DNA from: Gamarada debralockiae
Lineage: Eukaryota > Ascomycota > Leotiomycetes > Helotiales > Hyphodiscaceae
Reading direction: 5' to 3'
DNA: 46,032 nt
Assembly (NCBI GenBank): GCA_002803225.1
Contig: NXFV01000039.1
Coordinates: 1-46,032 of the forward strand
In this document: positions 10,275 to 21,346 of the stretch, piece by piece
How positions within the stretch are numbered: position 1 is the first letter of the stretch
How the letters are laid out: every line of letters starts with the position of its first letter
Made by a program: the position numbers and the translations under genes
The notes under the pieces: model-generated
Told to the model about the DNA's origin: nothing
Seen by the model: the letters and a program-made list of their open reading frames with translations, nothing else
Databases searched by the model: none

Positions 10275-11237
10275 CTAAGAATAGAACCTACTAGTATCAA
10301 CAGCAACAACTTTCCCGCCTTCCATGATCGTTCCATTAATCGGCTCAGCCAGCGCCCCAGTAGTCGTGACATAGAGAATATGTTCCTCCCCTTTCCCTCT
10401 TCCAAACTGGCAAGCCGTCCCACCACAAACCTCCAAATCGTCTTTCTTACCCGCCACCAAAGTCACCTCGCCACCAGCTTTCACGACCGTAATCGTGTTC
10501 AGTATATTCTGCGCAATCCAAGCATGGCCTTCTTTGTCAAAGACAAAATCATCTCCAAGGCAGTCCTCGGCCAATACCTCAGCACCGCCGAGGGCCTTGC
10601 CGGCACTGTCGATCTTGATGCGGCAGAATTGTTTCCTACCCGTATTCGTCCAATACAGGTACCCATTCCTGAGTTTGATGCCATTGATACCCATCGGCAT
10701 CCCCGTAGTAGGGATCTTCATCTCATCGACCTGGATTGCCATCTGATGTTCACCACTCCCAACATCAATCTTCCAAACACAGCCCACCTCGGAATCCGCA
10801 ATCAGTACCTCTTTCTTCTCCTCACTCAATAACTCCATCCCATTCAACAATCCCGAGCCTTTGATATCAACCACCTTCTTCACTTCCACTTTGTCTCCCT
10901 CCCTTTTGAAGTTCCTCATATCAACTTCCCAGACCGAGTAAGAGCCTTGTTCATTCTGGTATGCTGCGACGTTGAAGTTGCCCGTGCAGATATAAAAGAT
11001 ATCTTCTCCAAGCTCGATGATGCCCGTCAAGGCGAGGACATTGGGGAATTTGTGAACGAGGGTGGACGTAGGGGGGGAGGTGGTAGGGTCGATGAGGTAG
11101 AGTTCGGGGGTAGTGAGGAGAGTTACGAGGAGTTGACCGTTAGAGCGGATGGCGATGTTCTCGATCCACGTCGGGAGGGGGAACTGATGAATGAGCTTGG
11201 TGGGCAGGGACAGATTGAGGGTTTGCGGATGCGCCAT
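10275..11237 (-). CDS. SMP-30/gluconolactonase-like six-bladed propeller protein
   Basis: A 320-residue single-exon frame from ATG 11237 (MAHPQTLNLSLPTKLIHQFP). The frame is open further upstream but without an ATG-based conserved segment. The sequence has the repeated blade pattern of this fold: WIENIAIRSNGQLLVTLL near 30-47, YLIDPTT, NGMELL, VLIADSEVGCVWKID, GINGIKLRNGYLYWTNTG, and GDDFVFDKEGHAWIAQN. The family includes lactonases and strictosidine-synthase-like proteins that use acidic and Asn metal ligands; NGI and DDF match typical positions, but the substrate cannot be inferred. No signal peptide is seen, so a cytosolic location is likely. Fungal relatives are often annotated only as six-bladed propeller, TolB-like. 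It is in the same orientation as the Tfc3-like gene, which ends about 1.1 kb upstream of it. Confidence 0.75.
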   Translation of the reverse strand: MAHPQTLNLSLPTKLIHQFPLPTWIENIAIRSNGQLLVTLLTTPELYLIDPTTSPPTSTLVHKFPNVLALTGIIELGEDIFYICTGNFNVAAYQNEQGSYSVWEVDMRNFKREGDKVEVKKVVDIKGSGLLNGMELLSEEKKEVLIADSEVGCVWKIDVGSGEHQMAIQVDEMKIPTTGMPMGINGIKLRNGYLYWTNTGRKQFCRIKIDSAGKALGGAEVLAEDCLGDDFVFDKEGHAWIAQNILNTITVVKAGGEVTLVAGKKDDLEVCGGTACQFGRGKGEEHILYVTTTGALAEPINGTIMEGGKVVAVDTSRFYS

Positions 11238-12379
11238 TTTAGCGGTTCGAGGGAGAATGCACCGAGCTTGGAGATTGAGCTTGGAGAATCCTTTGAGGTA
11301 TTCTGGGTGATGTTGGAACAATTGAAGATAAGTAACAAACAACAGACTTGTTAAGAATTGGGAGATCTTGTTAGACTTAAGCTCATAGCTACCCCTCCTG
11401 TTATCTGCATTGATATGACAAAGTCCGGGACGAAGCTTGGCAATATAGCTTCATTCGGCTATTCGCCATTGATTCTACCGGGGTTTCATGCAGGATTTGA
11501 ATGTAACCGTCGTAGGAGCTTTGATTAAAGTGAAGGTGGGCGATTTCTGCACATTCATTCGCCGTCAAAAACGAAGAATCCAGAGGCAGGTGGAGATAAG
11601 GAAGTAGCTTGAACTAAGCATGATGACCCCGACAGTGTGGCTTAGATGGAGCTCTCTGAATGCACCAGTTAGAGCACCAATTGACTTTTGGAGCGTAGAG
11701 GGGTGGCTTAAGCACAGAAGGCTTTTCGTGATGAGGGCTGTGCATGGACTCTTCATTTGTTGATGAAATCGGGAAAAGTACACAAAGAATACAAGAATGG
11801 CTCAAATCCCAAGCCACGTATGTGAAACTTTGCTTTGATTCGACATCTTATGAATGCCGACGGAAACTGGTAAGGCTGGAAAGACATAAGCGGAGGAAAA
11901 GGGAGCCGAGCTCAGGTTTTTAGGAAGCTCCAGGCTCCACTTCGATGACGAAGCCGAACGCGAACGCGGCTGAGAAATTGATGCCAATATATTTGTGGAG
12001 ATAAAGTTGACTTGCGTACTGGTACGCTAGCCCAACATATCATTGACTCATTTCAAGTGTTTCTCTGGTCAAGTTGTCTTGGTGGTCTGGTGGCAGGATT
12101 TCCACATCATGTGACAAAAAACAACTTTTGCAGTACTATCGACTTCATGAAATTTCTTTCTGTTCTTGACTTCTTTCTGATATTGGCAAAGAGCTGTCTA
12201 AGTATTTGCAAAGCTTATCTATAATACAAAGGGTCGTCCATCAGAGCCAGACCAGTTATCAGTTCCCAGCGCCATATATTGCAAGTTCAATTCGCTCTCG
12301 CCTACCGGGCCAGAAAGTGCAGCAAGTCCAAAGCGCTAAACCATGCATTTTCATCTTCCAAACTTCAAGCAAAATGCAA
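11238..12379. other. Intergenic between the SMP-30-like and Tfc3-like genes
   Basis: No gene seen; the few short frames overlap on opposite strands and have no family features. It should hold the SMP-30-like promoter and the Tfc3-like 3' end. Confidence 0.45.
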
Positions 12380-15300
12380 TCATTCATCATTGGTATCGCA
12401 AAATCTCCCCACAACTGCCCACCACCATTCTCCCATCGTCCAGCCATCATGAGACTCATCCACTCTCCTCGTCATACCCACTTCAACGCCCCATTCCATC
12501 AATCTCCAAATCTCCCACTCCTCCAACGCAGGTCTGAGAGTGCGCTCCAGTGATGCGACGCTCGCACCTGCTCGCAGTGCCGTAACACTAGATACCGCTA
12601 CCAAGACTTTCTTCCACAGGTCTGGAATCAGTTCGTCCGTGACGCCATACCAGATGGGGATCTCTCCAGCCTCACCACCTCGAGGCGGCTCCAGAAAGTC
12701 TAGTATCTGCAGAGCAGGGATATCCTCGTCGAAGACGTACGAATCTGTTGGATAAATATCCATCTTGAAAGTGAGGGTTTCCTTTGGCATCTTCCGAGCC
12801 TCGTATCCACCACTCGTAAGACCAAACTTGTTCATCGGCACATCAACACCCTTGAGTACGATCCGGCCATAGGCCTGCAAGTTAGTGATGCACATGATCG
12901 TTCCTTCATTCCCCATGTAATCGCAACGCACGACCTTCTTGCTACTCGCGAACTCTGCATCGAGGAACTTCTTGAATTTCACAGCTTCTACGAAATGCCA
13001 CTCCGTGACGTGTTTGCGCAAAGCAGCGACGAATGCATCAGTCGGTTCGTACATTCGACCAGGTACTGCGCGGCCTTTGTTTGCGTGCATGATGACTTTT
13101 TCGTCGATGAGAGCTTTGCAGACTTCACCAACGAGGTCCTCACCTAGCCGGACCATCTTCTCCTGTGCGACCTCGATATCATACTCCTCCTGTGGCGTGA
13201 GAATGAGTGCCTTGATCCACGATCTCGCCAGTGTGACCTCGTCAATTTCGATATCATCTGCATTCTTGGGTGCTAGCAAAGCTTGGGCGGGAATGGTACG
13301 CGCAATGGCCGAGATACTTTCCATGCGTCTGGTGATAGCGGCCTTGGGATCGAAGTAAGTTTCTCGAGCCTTCTCAACTCCATAATCCTTCTCCTGCATA
13401 CCCCATAACTTCTTCATCTCCTTGCGAGAATTGGGCAGCGATATTGCATTGCCGCGGGTTTTCACGTAGATCTTCTCGATAGCCCAGTCCACGACCTTGC
13501 CCCACTCATAATCAACGAGATGCTCGTAATCGATTTGGGGGAGTTCGCCAGTCTCGTATGCGGAGAGGAATGCTTCCTGGAATTCCGATGTCAGAACGTG
13601 AATGAAAATCTTTTTCTTCTTGAGCATTCTCCCCCAAACTCTCTGGAGATAGTTGGTGGAGTATTTGGGAAAGATGGAGTTGACCAAGACCCAGTCGATA
13701 GTCTCCTTGACTCCACCAGTCAATGTTGTGACGACAATGACTGCGACAAGCAAGCGAGTTTCTTCTTGGTCTGCCATTGTTCCATCTAGGGCTCGGCCAT
13801 GTAAAGGTTCGAATTTAGGTGCCACTTGCACATCGAGCTCTTCATGGACTGAATCGACATTCTCCAGAACACCGTCAAAGTCTGTTGCCCACGCAGTGAG
13901 ACGACGAGTGCGATGTACTCTTTTCTTCTTGGGTGGTATACGTTGTTGCTTCTTGGAGGATTGGGGCTTTGGCTGTGCAGCTACTTCCACAAGTTCGACA
14001 TCATCCGAGTCATCGAGGTCATCGTAAGGCAGATCCTCGATTTTGAAGGCCGCACTGTCAAACCATTTGAGCTTGACAGTCTCTGTGTCGAATGAAGTTT
14101 CCATAGCATCGACGATATGATTGATCCAGCCATAGCCAGCTGCTTTCGAACGGCGTGCAAGCATTTCTCGCCCAGGTCCTTGCTCCCACCCGGCAACCTT
14201 TTCAAAACCCTCGAGTCCTGGTGTTGGGCTGAAGGCTGCAACTGTTGACGACATCAGTCCCTCACCATTCGCCGGACGATGTGCTAAGGCATTCGAGTTC
14301 CAGGCCCAAAAGCTGATGGGAAGTGACACCAATCCTGGATTCGGTGACTTCTCAAAGTCAGAGAATGCCCGGGGCTTAAAGAAATCGAGCGTTTGAATCT
14401 CATCCAATTCCCGTCCTCCTCTTGTTGCTTTTCTGGTCACACGTGGAGTGACGTTTGCAGGTTTCGCGTTTGTGTGGAAATCTGGGTCCATGACATCCAA
14501 CAGGGGCGGTTGAGGCTTAGGGTCAGGAAGTTGTGTTCGTCTGCGCTTTGAACTGGATTGAAGTTCATCGCCTTCTGGAGATGTTGCAATTGATTTTCTC
14601 TTCCTAATCGCTCGCTCTGGTTCCGGCCGGATGCCCTCGTTTTCCGAAATTGATACATTCGATACCTCCCTCTTTTCTCTCTTCTTGTATCTCTTCTTTG
14701 GCTGTACATGCTTTCCAGTCCCCAAAAGAACTTTAGATGGCGCGGCAGGAAGAAACTGTCTGTTTTTCGGGTTAGGTAACAAAATGGGCCGATGACTGTT
14801 CGAGATTCTGTTGATGTAATTTTGTAATTGGGGATTGCCATCGGCTCTGCGGTGAGGTCGTGTTTGAATTGGAGGAGCTCCATGTCCAAAAGCTCGGGTA
14901 TCCCAAGCACCATTCTCGGATTGCAAGTACGTGATCACTTCTGGAAGTCTGTACTTGAGAGGCTTCTTCGAGCCTCTCTGGGGGTGCTTGACTTTTGGCA
15001 CTTGATGCGACGCCTGATCCCATGCGCCTGTCTCTGCATTTTGAAGAACGGTCGCTGTATAATTCAGCATTTCGTTCGCCTTTAGAATCTTCCTTCTTTC
15101 CTTCTCTTGAACGGGGATAGGGCCTCTCTTCCAGCCACGTGGATTTGCCTTTGGTCTGCCAAACCGAAATCTACCTCGACTTGAGTTCGCATCCATGGAG
15201 TCTCCCTCAGGCGACTGTGAGATTGAACTTGTCTCTGCGCTAGATTCCATGTCTATTGGGGCGTAATTCCCAGTCTTCGTCAGCATGTTGCTGCCCGCAG

Positions 15301-18300
15301 CTTTCGAAGCAGCCCAGTAGCTCTTCATTCTCAGACCTTGCTTCTTGCGCGCAACCTGATCAGCACGTTTTATTTTGCAAAGCCCGTCGTCATAAAACGA
15401 ATTATCGCTATCGATTTCGTAGCCTTCAGCCTCGTCCTCTGACCGAAAAAACTGATCATCTTCGAAAGCGTATTGGTAGTCAGAGTCGTGAGCGGTATCT
15501 TCTTGTGGCACCGCTGCCAGCTTCGGGGAGCCTTGACGCTTCCAGGGATATTTTTTTGCTTCTGAAACAGACGATTCGTCAACGAACACCTGAAGTTTCT
15601 TCCGAACTGCACTTGGAGGTGCAAATCGCGAAGGTACATAATATCCTGGGTAAGCCATTCTAATCAATTCTCTGAGCGTCTCAATTGGAGGGCTATCCAG
15701 CTCGACGGCTGGAAGTGTGATGATAGTGCGAGTTGGGGCCATCGAGTCGTTCTCATGGATGGGAAAGGTGGCCAGCATGAGCTTCTTCTCTTGCACCAAT
15801 TGGTCAAGTGCTCTGTCGCACAGTTTGGATGTAGGTAAGTCGCCCGATCGCGTATGCTTCTGGAGCCAGACAGCTACAAAAGCAATCCAAAGGCCCTTCC
15901 CACCAGGAAAAATTCCAAAGTTTCTGTTCACGAGACTTAAAATGATGTCCTTGCTTCGTAGATCTTTGACTTGGTCCAGAGAGGCGTTGCCATTAACACC
16001 ATCGCTGACTTGGCCATCAGTGACGGTTGGAACGCCGAAAAGCTGCTCTTGTAGGGCAGTGAAATTTACGACTTCCTCCACCAGATCCCGCAGTACATCT
16101 TCCACCGTAGTATCAATGGTTTCGTCTGCTACAGTATAATTAATGACTTCATCGAGCAATTTTTGCAGCACATCATCCTCGACTGGTAATCGCCGAGACT
16201 TGGGTGTAGGTTTCTTTGGCGTCGCCGGGGCAGATTTCACAGTCTCTCCTGGGTTCACAAAGGCAACCTTTTCGGCCCATACGAGGATTGAATCGTCGCT
16301 GCTGGAATCGGAATTGTATGAATCACCATCTACACTCTGTAGAACAGCGTCTCCCTGATCCACATGTTTTCCCTTATCGATAAAGTCGACTGTCTTTGCT
16401 TTCTTACGAGCGGGCTTTATTGGGGTCTTTTCGGGCTTCGGCGAGGTCTTCTTAGGCTTGCGTTTAGGTGATTTGGTCGACGGGACGAAGTTCGGATTGC
16501 AGGTCGTATTGGACTTTTCTCGATGGTATTTGATTCCTTCCTTGTTCTTGAATCTCTTGCTGCAGGTCTCGCATTTGAAAGGCTTTACAATCTCAATGTT
16601 TGCGACCGTATTCTCCTTGAACAGCTCGTAGGTGTCAGTCTGGCCAGCAGCAGCACGATATACAATGCGAGCCGTGACGATTGCTGCTCGCATCACATTG
16701 GCAGCTTTGTACGCAGCATCGGATTGTCCAACATAGAAACGGCACATGGCTTGATCCTCGCCCTCGTCTTCGTACTTGACTCGCAGTTCCACCGGTCTCG
16801 ATCCTTTCATTGATAGAATCGGATTCTCTGTGATCTGCAATATTTCCATCACAAGAAGTGGGTCCTCCCAAAATTCTTGGTCCAACGCACGGAACGTCAA
16901 TTCAGTCTTATCTCCAGAAAGTACCAAATTGCCCACAACATTATCATATGAAGCAAAGAGTCGAGCGGTGATATTTGGGATTTCGATTGCTTCAGCCTCA
17001 GATGAGAATCGTGCGAGAGTCTCCTCCATGGCCTCTAGTTCAACCAAAAGCTTAGGTTTGTATGGGACTTGCGGATTGGACTGATTGTCATGCTCGGATC
17101 GGGCCAGGTGGTCGGGAGCTGGGGATTGGGTGGATTGGGGAGTCTTCAAAGGTGCAAAGTCAGATTTAGCAGCGCGTTTTCGCTTCTTGTTCGAGACAGG
17201 TGCGTTCTGTGTCGATGCTGTTGGAGTGAAAAATACGGGCTGCGGCGGCGGCGAGGAAATATAACCCAATGGTGGCCGTCGAAGTTGGGGTTGATAGAAT
17301 AATGGCTGTTGGGGGTGCTGAGAAGGCCCATTCCAGGTAGGTGCAGTTCCATGCGGCAAGGGCATGGAAGCACTTTCATGGATATGGTCTGCGTTAGGGA
17401 AATCGTCCTGGAAGCCGAAGTCTGACTGTCTAGGAGCTACAGAAGGTGAGTATACATACGGGTTTTGTTGGACATGATGTGGATAAGGAAGTTGGTCAGC
17501 CACATAGTCCGAGTTCATGTAGCTCTGGTTCGGACCATGTTGCCAATGTGGAAAAGGCATTTGCATTCCTCCTTGCGGTAGTAGTTGAGAGTGAAGGTTG
17601 GGAACAGCTGGAGGCAAGGAAGCACGGGGAGAATATGCGGCATGAGGGACAGTATTATTGGGAGTATGGGATTGGCGAACAAAACCAAACTCCGAGCGTT
17701 GAACACTCTGAGGGACTTCGTAGCCGCAGGGACTTGAAGCTTGAAACTGCTCAACGGAAGCCTGTTCCGTGTGCGTCACAACAGCCTGAAGATGTTGGCT
17801 GGCGTCTCGAGAAAGAGTGGCTCGTTGAGTCGTGCTTCGAACTCTCTGTCTTTCCATAGGCACAGCCTTGGGCGGAGGCGACATTGACACGAGATTAGGG
17901 CGGGAATGTATCTGATTCTCTGCTGCAAGAACAGTTGCTGCTGAGTCTAGTTGAATTTGAACCAGCTCCGGCGGAGCAGACGGTGCAGTCTCCATCGTGA
18001 CTATCGAATCAGGTTCGGTGGTGTTTTGAGGAGAAATCTCGGGCTGAGGTCTCGATGATAGATCCGCCGTGGGCACAGGCGCAAACTGTTGTAGAGGAGA
18101 CATGGGATCGATATTGGGGTCTAGCTGTGTAGATTTCTTGGCCGCCTTCCCCTTTGGAGCTTTCTTTGCAAGTCCCCACTTTTTAGGGTTAGGCTCTCCG
18201 GTCTCCTTGGCCCCCAAGTTCGATTGGCCTTGACTCAACTCTGCTGCAGCTGGCTGTTCAGTCTCCATCGTAGCTATCGAAGCAAGTTCCTTGGTGTTTG

Positions 18301-21122
18301 GTGGAGAAGAGGCAACCTGAGATCTCGGTTGCACAGCCGCTGTCGGCACAGTCGCGGATTGTTGTGGAGGAGATAATGCATCGATATTGCTGGCGGTGTC
18401 TGTAGGATTCTTGGCTGCATTGTCTTTTGCACCTTTCTTAGGACGTCCCCGCTTCTTTGGAGGTTTGGGTTCTTCAACCCCTGTAGGTGGTTCGGTCTCT
18501 TTGGGTGCTTGCACCTCCGGAGGTGCTTCGGCTTCTTTGTGTCTTTCAACCTCCTTGACCACTGATTTTGATTGACTTTCACTCAAATCACCTGCAGTCG
18601 GAGTAGACGTCTTTGCAAGAGTATCGAATGTCGAGTAGGGTGACTTATACGCCATCCGGTCATTTTGTGCAACTCTAGCTAACAAATAATAGCGAAGCAT
18701 AGCGGCCGGCTGTTGGGTACAACCTGGTTGGGGTACAAAGTGTTGAAGGGAAACTGGAGGATCATGTTCGGAAAGAGCTCCACTGAGACGAGCAATGAGC
18801 ACTGGCTTCTGACCACTCATAGACAGGTTACGACCCTCGCACAGAACTCTGAGCTCGGGGGTAGTATAGACAGACCAAGCAACTTCCACAGCTTTGATAT
18901 CTTCCTGAGTCTCGATGCGCTTAGCAAACAGAGCAGGAGGATTTTTCCGCAGATTCAATATTTGTTTGGACGATGTCGGTGGAGGTGATTCAGGGATGAG
19001 TAGTTCGTATGGGGCTGGACGAGGAACGTCACTGATCGAGGAAGGGGAGGAGCGGGAGCTAAGAAAGGAGCATTCTAGCCTGCGAGATTTCAGCCTTGTT
19101 TGACGAATTTGGTTGGAATGGGAAAGACTTACATGTTAGCCACACACACATAGCAGGCTATGGAACCTTGCTGGATCTGACATCTCTTTTTGCCCAGCCG
19201 ACACTCTTCACAAGGTTTGGCCGCACGTTTAGTTGACTTATTTCGGATGATTTCACTCTGGCGAGGGTGTTGACCAGAATTTGGTTCATTGTTGACGCCA
19301 GTAGTATCCTGAATCTGAGATCCAGAAGGTACAGGCAGGGTACTCACAAGGGGAGGTGACATGGGGCTTGGGTGCGCATGCTGTAAACCGTAATGTTGAG
19401 AAGCGTCGTGTTTGGCGTGATAGTATTGCTGAGCAGCCGGTTGGTTCAACAAGGGTAGCGGAACAGCTTGAGCCAGGGGCGATTCTTCTGGTCGGTGCTG
19501 GACACTCGGTGATGGAATGAGATTAGGCTGATATTCTTCCAAGGGACTTAGGGGGGGTTGGAGGAGAAACGAAGATTCGACCGCTTCATGATGAGTTGCA
19601 GCATCAACATTAACTACAGTTGTGATCGGCATGTGGACGTCTGGAGTTTGAGATTCGGTTGTAATTGCTGTGCCTTCTCGAAGATATTCGCGTTTCTTTG
19701 GACGTTCACCATCTCCGTTGGTTGAGTTCGCGTCTGAGGCCTTACGATCCTTTCCCTTCTTTGAGGAAAGCTCAGGGGTAGCAGAAGTCGTCTCCACAGG
19801 TCGACTGGCATCAGCTTCTGCTTCCTTTGAAGCCCCATCAGGGATAGGGGTATTCGTTTCCGCAGCCTGACTAGCCTCAAATTCCGCCTTTCTCTCGTTG
19901 TAGATGGCCTTCCACGATCCTCTCTTCTTCAGAAGCCATAGCGGGTCCGTAAGACAAAGTGATTTGAAAACCACAATCTTCTGCTTTATTTCATGGCCGC
20001 GTTTCGGCTTAGGCTCTGCTAGTTCCAAAAGTCTCGCAGATCCAGGAGGATCGATGTAGACTCCTGTCAATCCTGCCTCGTACTGCCTGGCATCGTCCTC
20101 CCTATCGGCGTCCTCTTGAGTTGCATGACGTGCTTTGGCAGTCCATCGACGGTCGGTCTGCCGTTTCACGGGCTTGGGGCCGGTACCACTGGATTTTCTG
20201 CCCTTGCGCTTTGAGGGCGTTGACGCAGTGGGCTGGACTGAGGCTGTCTTTGAGCGCGGAGTGGCTTCGTAGGGATCGAGGCTGGCTCTAGCAGCAGCAG
20301 GCGGAGGAGCATGCTCTTCAATCGACAGTATCAACGAATTGACTAGTGGCCGAATTACCTGTGTCGGTGATATGGTTGGGACGGATGACTGGCTTGATTG
20401 AACTTGGTGCTGAATGAGGTTTCCATTCGGAGCCGAAGGTTGCGTTGGAGTTCGAATCTTGACCTTCGTTTCTCCGAAATCCAACCCCAACACATCTCGA
20501 TACGCCAAATTCTTCAATATAGATGCCTTCTTATGGAGAATATCGACGTCTGCCCGCACAACAAGAGACTTCCAGAGGCTGTCCTTGGTATTTGCATCAA
20601 TGGGTGGTTCTGAGGTTGAGGACAAGTGCGTGTTGACGACAACAAAGAGGTCTGAGATAGATACACCTGCTCATTGATTCTCATTAGCTTCGATGACCAA
20701 AATGCACTATTCAAAGACCCCATCCAAAGCCCTTCTCCAAAAGCATCATTAATGCCATCGAACAATCACAACGCCTCTTCAATTCTGTGTTCATCACGTG
20801 ACGGTCCAGAAACGGCCGACCGTCGCTTGGCCCATCGGACAGAAAGTGAAAAGATGAGCAAGCATAGGTCCTCGACCGCTGAGCCAAAGAAAACTTTTTT
20901 TTTTTTTTTGCTGCAAAGACAGGGACCGAAAGCAGACACTCGTGAAACTCTTCTGCTTCCTTCTAGCCAACCAGCTCCTCGAATATCTCCTTTAATTCTC
21001 GCTTGACGTGCATCGATCCCTCTTCGGTTGCAGGAAGACCAAAAAATCGACTCACCTTTCGCGCCTTCAAGAGCCAGCTCCTCTAACACCCAAGAAATCA
21101 TTTCTTCAGGCGGTGGCGACAT
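12380..21122 (-). CDS. tfc3: TFIIIC largest-subunit Tfc3-like protein with added Zn2Cys6, SAP-like, AT-hook and C2HC modules (2766 aa)
   Basis: Three exons, 21122-21056, 20666-19133 and 19079-12380, joined by introns of 389 bp (20667-21055, GTGAGT...GAGCAG) and 53 bp (19080-19132, GTAAGT...TCGCAG). Exon lengths 67, 1534 and 6700 sum to 2767 codons with consistent phases. N-terminus MSPPPEEMISWVLEELALEG followed by VSISDLFVVVN resembles the first winged helix of Tfc3. GVYIDPPG at 224-231; Zn2Cys6 cluster C508, C511, C518, C527, C530, C537; SAP-like segment about 606-632; AT-hook KKRGRPKK at 742-749; a duplicated ~75-residue unit at about 750-822 and 840-914; C2HC finger C1370, C1373, H1386, C1394; then Tfc3-like blocks at about 1574-1685 (NFGIFPGGKGLWIAFVAVWL) and over the last ~460 residues (LLVAVIVVTTLTGGVKETID; NKFGLTSGGYEARKM; GEIPIWYGV). 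Known role of Tfc3: B-box recognition for RNA polymerase III on tRNA genes. Usual Tfc3 proteins are shorter and I know of none with these fingers. The join is strong; the Tfc3 name is moderately sure. Confidence 0.75.
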
Positions 21123-21346
21123 GGTGAAAATTGTCGTCTGATCATTCTCGAGTATGTGAGTTCGCGATACACGTTTGTAAGAGTAGATTCGATGTTGAAG
21201 TTGTGATCGTGACAGTGGTGTGTTAGTTTGCGCGTCATAGACCTAGAAGCCGGAATCATTTTTCATCATTTTTGGCGAGAGTGCCTTTCTTTGCCTGAAA
21301 TGTTAGGAGCCAATTCCTCGCTTAGGTTGCAAGGCGCCGACCTCTA

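Noticed and set aside
12380..18958. Stand-alone gene starting at 18958
   Set aside because: The first codon there is TTG and the same frame stays open upstream to the acceptor at 19079; the splice to exon 2 completes a zinc cluster.
19129..20625. Stand-alone Zn2Cys6 protein of 498 residues
   Set aside because: It starts at a TTG, and ends after only five of the six zinc-cluster cysteines because the stop lies inside an intron.
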